A DNA stretch of 6,318 nucleotides from Bacteroidia bacterium. Lineage in GTDB: Bacteria; Bacteroidota; Bacteroidia; Bacteroidales; BM520. Positions within the stretch are counted from its first letter, which is position 1. Every line of letters starts with the position of its first letter. Positions 1-5,328 of the stretch are shown here, piece after piece. The notes under the pieces were generated by a model, which searched no databases, had not been told where the DNA came from, and saw only the letters and a list, made by a program, of their open reading frames with translations. Made by a program: the position numbers and the translations under genes. The stretch lies in the NCBI GenBank assembly GCA_009930445.1, contig RZYD01000145.1:1-6318 (forward strand). The letters are read 5' to 3'.

Positions 1-3
1 TCT

Positions 4-73
4 ACCACCTGTCCTCAGACTTAATACTTAATACGTCAAACTTAAACACTCTTCCTCTGCACCCCTCTGACTT
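4..73. repeat. degenerate heptamer array, GACTTAA type
   Basis: From about position 4 the sequence falls into 7-bp units: GACTTAA at 18, TACTTAA at 25, TACGTCA at 32, AACTTAA at 39, then weaker units to 73. The period is exact although the units are degenerate. The same type recurs at 1287-1328. Confidence 0.7.
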
Positions 74-76
74 CCT

Positions 77-113
77 CTAGCGAAGCGGTTGTAGAAGATC
101 TTTTTCACAACCG
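77..113. repeat. GCTTCGCTAG-family element with inverted arm
   Basis: CTAGCGAAGCGGTTGT (77-92) is the plus-oriented copy of an element seen elsewhere as ACCACCCGCTTCGCTAG. CGGTTGT (86-92) pairs perfectly with ACAACCG (107-113), and the spacer is itself partly self-complementary (GAAGATC/CTTTTTC), so the unit could fold into a hairpin. Confidence 0.55.
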
Positions 114-229
114 TTCACTGCGTTCACTAGAGCAAACTTGCCCGAGGAATAGAGAGCGCATATCGGGGGGGGGTGACCATCTTTCAGTTATGAAAATATT
201 AATGAAATTGGCCGTAAACGGCTTCTTTC

Positions 230-311
230 AAAAAGTTCCAGACATTGGAACTTTTTCATGCCCGTCCGGACACGGACTTCCAATGGTTGGAACTTTTTCC
301 AATGGCTGGAA
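230..311. repeat. three TTCCA-N5-TGGAA palindromes
   Basis: TTCCA-N5-TGGAA occurs at 236-250, 278-292 and 297-311. The first is the core of a perfect 11-bp inverted repeat, AAAAAGTTCCA (230-240) against its complement at 246-256 with a 5-base loop. The arms are the same in all three copies and the loops are GACAT, ATGGT and ATGGC. This could be a dispersed palindromic repeat or a set of operator-like sites. No flanking gene start supports the operator reading. Confidence 0.7.
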
Positions 312-466
312 AAATCAGTTTTCGGTGTTCATTAAACAACGAATCACACCAATCACGCGAATCTTATCCTCCACGATCTCTGCGTCCTCTATTGTCTGCC
401 ATCGCTTTAGGGTTAAATCTTTATGCGAAATATGTTCTGCGAATACTCTTTTTTACAGCCGCTTCG

Positions 467-879
467 CTACATTGCATCTTCGCATGATTCTTTAAATACG
501 TCTTTTAACTCTTTGAACAGATCCGGGAGTTGATCAACAAGAAACTCCATGCGTTGGGGATTTACATCAAGAACATAAGCGTGCGTAAAAAAATGACGAA
601 ACGCGAGGTATTCCCTTAATTTGGTATTCATTATGGCAGGGATTACCCCATGATCTTCCGCAGCCATCAGCAAATCTCTGTGCCATGAAGCACCGGATGG
701 CAGCCCCCATCCTCTTTCACGAAAAACTTGTTTCAATATGTTTTCAATTCCATTGTAAAATGAGTGCAAAACACCCGCAACCCTTGAGGGTTCAGTGTAG
801 ATAGCTCTTCACTTGATGGCAACAACACAATACTGCGCTGTATATTATCCATCTCTGCCTCGATCTTATCCTCTAGCAT
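467..879 (-). pseudogene. hepT: HepT-like HEPN ribonuclease toxin, frameshifted
   Basis: This is a minimal HEPN-fold RNase toxin of the HepT family, partner of the MntA nucleotidyltransferase just upstream. The C-terminal part (frame open from 808 to the stop at 467-469) carries LHSFYNGIEN, LPSGASWHRDLL and the catalytic signature R-HFFT-H-A-Y, an RX4HXY motif. The N-terminus is in another frame, starting at ATG 879 (MLEDKIEAEMDNIQRS...), overlapping the mntA stop by 14 bp and closing at 733. Joining the frames near 770-808 by restoring one base gives about 137 residues, normal for the family. So I see a one-base deletion, or a sequencing error, in an otherwise complete toxin with its motif intact. 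A frame-internal TTG at 769 could start a shorter product lacking the first helix. The stop codon lies in a GCTTCGCTA repeat element. Confidence 0.8.
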
Positions 880-1147
880 GCTCATACAGAACCACTCCGC
901 TTTTCTGGATTAGCTGCGTGAACTTTGTATCCATATCAAGATCAATCAAGTCAACCGGTTTGGAAAGCAACCACATAGCCTCACCCAAAAATCGAATAAA
1001 ATATCTGGGATTAACCCCGGAAACACCAATGTCTATATCACTGGCGTTTGCATCATCGTTCAAAGATGACCCGAACAACAGCAACTTCCTAGCTTCATAC
1101 TTTCTTGCCAAATCCACTATTACTTCTTTATCCTTCACCGAAATCAT
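866..1147 (-). CDS. mntA: MntA-like minimal nucleotidyltransferase antitoxin
   Basis: This 93-residue protein has the minimal DNA-polymerase-beta-type nucleotidyltransferase fold. The signature is clear: LLLFGSSLNDD at 22-32 followed by SDIDIGV at 36-42, so Gly26-Ser27 and the metal-binding pair Asp37/Asp39, with a candidate third acid in PVDLIDLD (Asp66 or Asp69). In the studied MntA/HepT system the antitoxin transfers AMP groups to the tyrosine of HepT's RX4HXY motif and silences the RNase. That tyrosine is present in the downstream neighbour. Start is ATG at 1147 with an AAAGGGAT sequence about 10 bases upstream. The 3' end overlaps the hepT-like start by 14 bp, consistent with translational coupling. 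The catalytic residues look intact, although its partner is frameshifted. Confidence 0.88.
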   Translation of the reverse strand: MISVKDKEVIVDLARKYEARKLLLFGSSLNDDANASDIDIGVSGVNPRYFIRFLGEAMWLLSKPVDLIDLDMDTKFTQLIQKSGVVLYEHARG

Positions 1148-1216
1148 TATTTCTATCCCTTTCAGCTTTCAGCTCTTAATCCTCACCCTTGATTTTCTGT
1201 CTGCAAGGAACGCGTG

Positions 1217-1328
1217 ATTAACTTCTTTTCCACCACCCGCTTACGCTAGAGTACACAGAGAGCACGGAGCTCATTCTCTGCCCCCAGACTTAAAACTTAA
1301 TACTTACCTCTTCAAACTTCTACCGCTC
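1217..1328. repeat. composite repeat block downstream of the intron
   Basis: The block contains ATTAACTTCTTTT, then the element CCACCACCCGCTTACGCTAG (about 1229-1248), two CAC-headed units 9 bp apart (CACAGAG, CACGGAG; about 1252-1267), and a heptamer array of GACTTAA type (GACTTAA 1287, AACTTAA 1294, TACTTAC 1301, CTCTTCA 1308, AACTTCT 1315). The same ingredients occur in the blocks at 1-130 and 5329-5470. No gene is visible. Confidence 0.65.
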
Positions 1329-1336
1329 CCCTCTCC

Positions 1337-1376
1337 GGGTAGTGCCACCGGTTACCGGTTACCCGATGGCACCCCC
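1337..1376 (-). ncRNA. group II intron domain VI
   Basis: Immediately 3' of the domain V-like hairpin, minus-strand GTGCCA (1372-1367) pairs with TGGCAC (1347-1342), and GGG below pairs with CCC (1339-1337). That leaves an unpaired A at 1340, the place expected for the branch-point adenosine about 8 nt from the intron end. The 3' end reads CTACCCGG, close to the CTACCC-type ends of many bacterial group II introns but without a clear terminal AY. The loop holds GGTAACC twice in tandem. The pairing is seen directly; the domain assignment is inference. Confidence 0.6.
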
Positions 1377-1379
1377 ACA

Positions 1380-1412
1380 GACCCGTACGAGCGCAATTAA
1401 CGCATACGGTTC
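1380..1412 (-). ncRNA. group II intron domain V-like hairpin
   Basis: A 33-nt hairpin lies 17 bases after the maturase stop. GAACCGTATGCG and CGCTCGTACGGGTC form the arms around a UAAUU-type loop. This matches the general form of bacterial domain V (GAGCCGTATGCG ... CGCACGTACGGTTC). Three bases differ from that form at sensitive places: the triad position reads AAC where AGC is usual, and two bases in the 3' arm are changed. I infer a real domain V that may be catalytically weakened. Confidence 0.65.
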
Positions 1413-1429
1413 CTCAAAATATTCACTTG

Positions 1430-2818
1430 CTAAAAGTTCAGGTTTAACTGCATTTCCCTGACGGCCTTATGGATAATACGCGCAGGAGGAATTTGAAATT
1501 TACTCGTCAACAATATATGAAACCTATGCCAACCCATACCGTCCCGCTTTCGCGATCGACGATTCAGCCAGTGTTGCCAGATGTGTATGACATGGTGCCG
1601 AAACTCAGCCACAGAACTGTAATTACCTGTGACTCCATAGTAGGCATAGTGCCCCTGAAGTTTCAGGCAAATCTTATTGTACTGCCACTCCAGTGACTTA
1701 TGCCGATATTTCTTGCACCATTCATGCATCCCTTTCAGGCTTCTGCGCAACTTCTTCGAGGACGTTTTCTTCTTCACAGAGAATCCGCCCTTTCTTGTTT
1801 TTCCCCAGTAATGAGTGAACCCAAGAAAATCGAAGGTTTCTGGCTTTCTTTCGCTATCCCAAGGGTGGCAAAAGTCTACCAATCGTGTTTTATCTGGATG
1901 TATGCTTAGTCCAAACTTCTCAAACCGTTTGGGTAGCACATCAAGTACTCGTTGTGCATCCACCAAATCTTTGAAGATTATCACAAAATCATCAGCGAAC
2001 CGAATCAAGTGCGCCTCTCTTTTCAGTCGAGGTTTGATCATCGTTTCAAACCACACATCCAGCACCGTGTGCAGGTATATGTTGCTAAGTATTGGAGATA
2101 TTACGCCGCCCTGCGGCGTTCCATCCTCACTGATGGTAAATACACCATCTTCCAACACTCCCGCCCGCAGCCATTTGACTATTAGGCGCAGTATAACTGA
2201 GTCTTTTACTCGTAAACGAAGAAGCTCCATAAGTTGAGCATGCGGAATGGTATCGAAGAACTTTCGAAGATCCACATCCAGCACCCAGCCTCCGTTCATT
2301 CCCATCAGTTTCCCGCGTATTTCATCGAGCGCCTGATGAGCTGAACGTTTCGGTCTGAAACCATAGGAACAATCCAGAAAATCTGCTTCATAGATCGGCT
2401 CCAACAGCATCGTGACCGCTCGTTCCAACACCTTATTTTCTGTAGTGGATATACTGATGGGACGCGTTTCCTTTTCATTCTTGGGAATCTGCACCCGTTT
2501 CCCCGGCGGCGGGCGATAGCATCCGCTCTTGGCCCGTTCCAGCAAGTCTGCCAGATTGGATTCAAGATCTACCGCGTACGCTCGTACCGTCACACCGTCT
2601 ACTCCGACTGCACTATCCTTTTTCAATCGTGAAAAGGCTTCCATCATCCACAGCATATCCATGTGATAACTCAGCGTGGTCGTTGGGCTGTCCGTATATT
2701 TCTTCGCTATATGTGCAATGTGCTCCTGCCTTGTTTTCACGCTTGTAAGCGGCCGTTTCTCCGCCACGTGTCGGCCAGTTGCACTCGTTATATTCTGGTC
2801 GTCCCCTTGGCTACTCAC
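1430..2818 (-). CDS. group II intron reverse transcriptase/maturase
   Basis: This 462-residue intron-encoded protein helps the intron RNA splice and copies it into DNA. Visible landmarks: RT0/RT1 region (about 25-80, with DSAVGVDGVTVRAY), YRPPPGKRVQIPK at 101-113, RPISI at 119-123, CSYGFRPKRSAHQAL at 150-164, active-site Asp181 and Asp183 (DVDLRKFFD), GTPQGGVISP at 233-242, and a FADD box (274-277) in place of YADD, keeping both aspartates. Residues 329-335 (FDFLGFT) begin the link to the maturase domain X (about 345-450). There is no C-terminal zinc or HNH endonuclease domain. The start is GTG at 2818 preceded by GGGAGGAG. The PQGG and SP motifs separate it from retron and diversity-generating-retroelement enzymes. 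The ORF seems undamaged, although the upstream intron RNA is largely missing. Confidence 0.93.
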   Translation of the reverse strand: MSSQGDDQNITSATGRHVAEKRPLTSVKTRQEHIAHIAKKYTDSPTTTLSYHMDMLWMMEAFSRLKKDSAVGVDGVTVRAYAVDLESNLADLLERAKSGCYRPPPGKRVQIPKNEKETRPISISTTENKVLERAVTMLLEPIYEADFLDCSYGFRPKRSAHQALDEIRGKLMGMNGGWVLDVDLRKFFDTIPHAQLMELLRLRVKDSVILRLIVKWLRAGVLEDGVFTISEDGTPQGGVISPILSNIYLHTVLDVWFETMIKPRLKREAHLIRFADDFVIIFKDLVDAQRVLDVLPKRFEKFGLSIHPDKTRLVDFCHPWDSERKPETFDFLGFTHYWGKTRKGGFSVKKKTSSKKLRRSLKGMHEWCKKYRHKSLEWQYNKICLKLQGHYAYYGVTGNYSSVAEFRHHVIHIWQHWLNRRSRKRDGMGWHRFHILLTSKFQIPPARIIHKAVREMQLNLNF

Positions 2819-2854
2819 AGGCTCCTCCCGAGTAGAGTTTCCCTGCTTTCAAAT

Positions 2855-3028
2855 CAACGGGAACGGGTGGTTAAACTTCTTTTTTGTCCACTAATTTTCA
2901 CTAATGGGCACTAATGAGAACGGGAATATGGGCACCAAAAGGCACAAGATTCACAAAAAGTATATCGCACAACCCGATTTTTTGCGCATTCTGCGCCTTT
3001 TCGCGGCTGAACATTTCATTAACAGTGT
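2855..3028. repeat. composite CAC-phrase repeat block
   Basis: The block starts with a 20-base string (2855-2874) that is identical to 5424-5443. CACTAAT follows three times at exactly 10-bp steps (2889, 2899, 2909), then CAC-headed A-rich units near 2933, 2943 and 2952, then a small hairpin GCGCA-TTC-TGCGC (2984-2996). The hairpin is followed by CTTTT on the plus strand, too weak to call a terminator. No gene is seen. Confidence 0.7.
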
Positions 3029-3241
3029 TCAGTTTTTATCTTTAGCCTTTTGATTCCAACGATCCATCGCACGCCGACTCAATTCCTGAACAGAAAGTCC
3101 ATCGTAAAGATTCTTCTGCCACTGCGTATAATCAAACGGTTCTCTCTGTATAAGAGCTAAAAAGCGTTCCGCCTCCACCAATCCGAGTTTATCAGAAAGG
3201 AGATTAACACCTTGTAACCGCAATTCAGTATCAGTAATCAT
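3029..3241 (-). CDS. small antitoxin-like partner of the PIN-domain protein
   Basis: This 70-residue hydrophilic protein looks mainly helical: LRLQGVNLLSDKLGLVEAER (8-27) then FLALIQREPFDYTQWQKNLY (about 27-46) and a basic tail (RWNQKAKDKN). I recognise the pattern 'EAERFLALI-REPFDYT-W' from small proteins found beside predicted toxins, but I know of no established mechanism. The ATG overlaps the upstream stop as ATGA (3241-3238), and an AAAGGAG sits about 6 bases before it inside the PIN gene, so translation is almost certainly coupled. Position and size suggest it is the antitoxin that neutralises the PIN nuclease. The toxin-first gene order is less usual for VapBC-type pairs. Confidence 0.75.
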   Translation of the reverse strand: MITDTELRLQGVNLLSDKLGLVEAERFLALIQREPFDYTQWQKNLYDGLSVQELSRRAMDRWNQKAKDKN

Positions 3242-3672
3242 TGTAACTCCTTTGTGAAAAAATCCACAGGGTTGATCACCTTAAAAGATGTGATCAAATT
3301 CGCTTTTTTCATAATACCATCATCTGTTGTAATAAAATAGATACAGTTAGAAACAGTAGCTGCTGCCAGATGTAATGAATCCTTGGCTTTCAATCCCATC
3401 TTATTAAAGTCACTAGCCAACCCAATTAAGGGTTCTGTCTCCAACACAATCTCACTGGCTACAGAACGCCACTTCTCAATATTACGCCGACGTTCCGCAA
3501 ACGGATTATCGTCATTTTCATACTCAAGTATAAACGACCAAATCAACTTCAATTCACCACGGATAATCCGTTCCTGAATGACAAGCTTCGCCTCGCTTTC
3601 AAGACGTATTTTCAATTGGCCTTGATCATCATAAGGGCGATTAAAACAACAATTATCCAAATAAATTAACAT
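3238..3672 (-). CDS. PIN-domain ribonuclease toxin (VapC-like)
   Basis: This 144-residue protein matches the PIN fold, a metal-dependent RNase used as toxin in VapBC-type modules. The expected acidic residues are visible: Asp6 in MLIYLDNCCFNRP, a mid-protein acid at Glu50 (FILEYEND), Asp98 in GLKAKDSLHLAAA, and Asp117/Asp118 in ITTDDGIMKKA near the C-terminus. Length is typical. The ATG at 3672 lies 7 bp inside the end of the ABC ATPase fragment frame upstream (stop at 3666-3668), with GGAAGG about 9 bases before it, so the toxin may be translated by coupling to the broken ABC gene. The next gene overlaps its stop by 4 bp. No frameshift or missing motif is apparent. I infer RNase activity from the family; its RNA target cannot be told from sequence. 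Confidence 0.87.
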   Translation of the reverse strand: MLIYLDNCCFNRPYDDQGQLKIRLESEAKLVIQERIIRGELKLIWSFILEYENDDNPFAERRRNIEKWRSVASEIVLETEPLIGLASDFNKMGLKAKDSLHLAAATVSNCIYFITTDDGIMKKANLITSFKVINPVDFFTKELQ

Positions 3673-3698
3673 ACGTTTCTGCCTTCCATTCGTTCCAT

Positions 3699-4176
3699 CA
3701 TACCAGACGAGTATTTTTGTACGGGCATATCGATAAATTCTTTGATCTCGGTGAAATCTACTATCGCATCCTGTTTTGCATCAATTTCTTTTTTACTGAA
3801 GCCGAGAACCGCCCCTTTGTTGTAGATATTCTCCCGTCCGGTCAGGATGGGATTAAATCCGGGGTTAGACATTAGACTGGAGACTATAGACAAGAGACTT
3901 CGGGTCTGCGTTGGGTCTATGGTCTTGAGTCTTTGGGCTATGGTCTGAATTAAGCATCTTCAACAACGTACTTTTCCCGGCCCCGTTGTGTCCAATGAGT
4001 CCCAGGCATTCCCCGCGTTTGAGTTCAAACGAAATATCCTTTACCGCCCAAAATTCTCCCTCCCGCAACTCATCATGCTTCCCGCCCCCCGACAACTCCG
4101 TCCACACGTCTGCCGCCCCATAGAGGAGGGACCGCTTGAGGGATTTACAGAATTTCTTGCTGACGCCTTCAACACT
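3699..4176 (-). pseudogene. polysaccharide ABC transporter ATPase fragment, interrupted twice
   Basis: This is the remains of a Wzt-type ATPase that powers O-antigen or polysaccharide export. Homology starts at VEGVSKKFCKSLKRS (about 4173), without the first nine residues present in the sister copy, and an in-frame TAG lies at 4186-4188. It runs through FWAVKDISFELKRG, the Walker A HNGAGKST, and LLKMLN (to 3949). The next 24 codons expected from the copy at 6318 (GLIKPDQGRIEMRG... to ELGA) are missing and 88 bp of heptamer array stand in their place. Homology resumes at GFNPILTGRENIYNKGA (3860) and goes on to VQKYSSGM (3699), where the signature begins. The frame then continues as MERMEGRNVC and stops inside the PIN gene start. 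Walker B and the C-terminal half are absent. Confidence 0.87.
3861..3949. repeat. heptamer array with internal inversion, inside ABC fragment
   Basis: Twelve consecutive 7-bp units fit from 3866 to 3949. The first five carry AGAC (TAGACAT, TAGACTG, GAGACTA, TAGACAA, GAGACTT). The later ones carry its complement GTCT (CGGGTCT, GTCTATG, GTCTTGA, GTCTTTG, GTCTGAA). The array is therefore a quasi-inverted repeat. It replaces 72 bp of coding sequence with 88 bp and breaks the frame. Confidence 0.82.
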
Positions 4177-4192
4177 AGTGGGGATCTACATG

Positions 4193-4393
4193 AAGGGAAG
4201 CAATAGCCACAAGAAACACAAAAACGCACAAAATAATAATAATTAGTGTGAATGAGTGCAGATTAGTGGTTCGAATGCCTTTTTTCACCGACCGCTTACA
4301 ACTTCGCTAATAAGCTTTAGCATACAAGTTGCTAGAGAGCTCAGAGGTCACGAAGCACATGCACTACTTTCTTTTTCATCTTCTCCGTGTACT
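4193..4393. repeat. composite repeat block downstream of hicA
   Basis: On the plus strand, A-rich CAC units fall near 4208, 4217 and 4227. ATTAGTG-type units (complement of CACTAAT) fall at 4242, 4252 (ATGAGTG) and 4262, a 10-bp step. A variant of the GCTTCGCTA element lies at about 4290-4308, and a CTCCGTG unit at 4383. These are the phrases of the block at 2855-3028, with the CACTAAT family in the opposite orientation. No gene is seen. Confidence 0.65.
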
Positions 4394-4630
4394 TCATTTA
4401 GGCAGAAATTCATTACGAGTAACACTCTTGTGCCTAGCCACCGAGCGCAAAATACTGTTCAACGTTCCAATACGAAGAAAGGGGTGGTCTGGAATTGCAA
4501 TACGCTGATGCGCGGGGTCTTCTGTTTCCAATATGATATGACTACCGGTCTGATGAACAACATGGTAATTCCATCTGGCACACAGATGTTTCGTCAACGT
4601 TCTGCCTGTCAAATCACGAGGAAGTTTCAG
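4394..4630 (-). CDS. hicA: HicA-like mRNA interferase toxin
   Basis: HicA is a small double-stranded-RNA-binding-fold RNase that cleaves mRNA. The frame includes LKLPRDLTGRTLTKHL at the N-terminus, VVHQTGSHIILETED with the catalytic-type Gly-Ser-His, and IPDHPFLRIGTLNSILRSVARH, all expected for the family. Homologues begin at the K-LPRDL segment, but here the matching start codon is CTG (4630-4628), overlapping the hicB stop as CTGA, where ATGA would be usual. The nearest other start is TTG at 4612, which would remove six residues. With CTG the protein has 78 residues. Either the start has mutated, lowering toxin output, or a weak start is used through coupling with hicB. Confidence 0.85.
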   Translation of the reverse strand: MKLPRDLTGRTLTKHLCARWNYHVVHQTGSHIILETEDPAHQRIAIPDHPFLRIGTLNSILRSVARHKSVTRNEFLPK

Positions 4631-4830
4631 GCCAACACCAACTCATCGCGCACTAAATGCAATCTGATAGGTCGCACTTCGGTTGAATCGAAAAAGAATC
4701 CAGCAACCGCATCCTGCACATTTTTACGCAAATCCTCCCAAGAATCACCTTGTGTAAATATTGCTTCTGTTAAGCACTCAGCCGTGTAACCATTGCCATC
4801 TTGTGTAACTTCAAAAATTAGTTCATTCAT
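4627..4830 (-). CDS. hicB: HicB-like antitoxin (small partial RNase H fold)
   Basis: This 67-residue protein resembles the short HicB class: MNELIFEVTQDGNGYTAECL, then IFTQGDSWEDLRKNVQDAV, then RPIRLHLVRDELVLA. The degraded RNase H fold binds and blocks HicA, while many HicB proteins also carry a DNA-binding domain. None is visible here, so any autoregulation would need another factor. The ATG at 4830 has AGAAAGG about 8 bases upstream. The gene begins 38 bp after the stop of an ABC ATPase fragment and its TGA overlaps the hicA start, giving the antitoxin-first order common in this subgroup. The sequence appears intact. Confidence 0.87.
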   Translation of the reverse strand: MNELIFEVTQDGNGYTAECLTEAIFTQGDSWEDLRKNVQDAVAGFFFDSTEVRPIRLHLVRDELVLA

Positions 4831-4867
4831 GCTTCACACCTTTCTGTTTCATTCCGCAAAATCACTC

Positions 4868-5306
4868 CTACCTTGCATCTCTATAAAAATCTTCAACTAC
4901 AGCAAACGCTATGATGGAATCAAATTTACCATCGATTTCCTGTTTGGAAAATCCAATCACCGCCCCTTTGTTGTAGATGTTTTTCCGCCCGGTCAGGAAA
5001 AGAAGGAGATCAGAGGACAGAGGTCGGAGATCAGACATCCGATATCCGACGTCCGACCTCAGACCTCAGACTTCCAACTTCTGACTTCCGACTTCTGACT
5101 TCCGATCAACTCCAGGCAGTCCCCGCGCTTCAGCTCAAACGATATGTCTTTGACTGCCCAAAACTCCCCTTCCCGCAAATCATCATGCTTCCCGCCCCCC
5201 GACAACTCCGTCCACACATCCTTGGCCCCATAGAGGAGCGACCGCTTGAGGGATTTGCAGAATTTCTTCGAAACTCCGTCAACTCTAACTAACACATCAT
5301 CTGCCA
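4868..5306 (-). pseudogene. polysaccharide ABC transporter ATPase fragment lacking Walker A
   Basis: This second relic of the same Wzt-type gene keeps its natural start, MADDVLVRVDGVSKKF at 5306, with AAAAGG about 14 bases upstream. It is almost the same as the fragment at 4176 across the next 60 residues (VWTELSGGGKHDDLREGEFW and onward). Homology stops after RGDCLELIG, near 5103, exactly before Walker A. It resumes at FLTGRKNIYNKGAVIGFSKQ (about 4998) and goes on to AFAVVEDF, then YRDAR and a TAG at 4868-4870. About 40 codons including the whole P-loop are gone, with a heptamer array between the two parts. The protein cannot bind ATP. HicB starts 38 bp beyond. Confidence 0.87.
5006..5103. 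repeat. fourteen-unit heptamer array inside ABC fragment
   Basis: From 5006 to 5103 the sequence divides without slippage into fourteen 7-bp units, mostly GANNTCN: GAGATCA, GAGGTCG, GACATCC, GATATCC, GACGTCC, GACCTCA twice, then GACTTCC/GACTTCT alternating. It also has dyad symmetry: 5013-5028 matches the complement of 5052-5067 at 14 of 16 positions. It occupies the place of the ATPase P-loop. Confidence 0.85.
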
Positions 5307-5328
5307 TAATAAATATAAATCCTTTTTT

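Larger units (their letters stand above)
1..466. other. gene-free repeat-rich region
   Basis: I see no credible gene in this stretch. It holds, in order, a degenerate 7-bp-period array (about 4-73), a copy of the CTAGCGAAGCGG element with an inverted partner (77-113), a run of nine G (165-173), a small hairpin GCCGT-AA-ACGGC (211-222), three TTCCA-N5-TGGAA palindromes (236-311), and phrase-like text with a CAC head every 9 bp near 345-361. A plus-strand open frame at 190-495 runs through these repeats and into the 3' end of the hepT-like gene on the other strand. Its protein has no recognisable domain. Confidence 0.7.
1337..2857 (-). mobile_element. 5'-truncated group II intron
   Basis: The intron 3' half is present: maturase ORF, then a domain V-like hairpin and a domain VI-like hairpin. 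On the 5' side, only about 40 bases separate the GTG start from a host repeat (2855-2874) whose 20-base core recurs at 5424-5443. Domains I to III normally need several hundred bases, so they are absent. Loss of the 5' side is what incomplete target-primed reverse transcription would leave, because copying starts from the intron 3' end. The exact ends are approximate. The element is likely unable to splice by itself, but the protein might act on related full-length introns elsewhere. Confidence 0.7.

Noticed and set aside
190..495. Plus-strand open frame of 101 codons
   Set aside because: It crosses palindromic repeats and the 3' end of the hepT-like gene on the other strand, has no recognisable domain, and its protein merely translates repeat text.
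813..1217. Plus-strand open frame opposite mntA
   Set aside because: It is antisense to a clear nucleotidyltransferase with catalytic motifs and shows no domain.
2305..2565. Second minus frame inside the maturase
   Set aside because: It is a shadow frame within the RT core. The true frame carries all RT motifs.
1430..2818. Retron or diversity-generating retroelement as the source of repeats
   Set aside because: The RT has group II motifs (GTPQGGVISP, FADD) plus a maturase domain X and adjacent domain V/VI hairpins. No msr/msd or template/variable repeat pair is seen.
2870..2876. Integron attC site (GTTAAAC resembles GTTRRRY)
   Set aside because: No matching RYYYAAC partner with the needed imperfect dyad was found around it, nor at the other repeat blocks.
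2984..3001. Rho-independent terminator
   Set aside because: The stem is only 5 bp and the T run after it on the plus strand is 4 bases, with no plus-strand gene to end. On the minus strand it is followed by A.
5006..5103. CRISPR array
   Set aside because: The 7-bp step without spacers, degenerate units and no cas gene rule this out.
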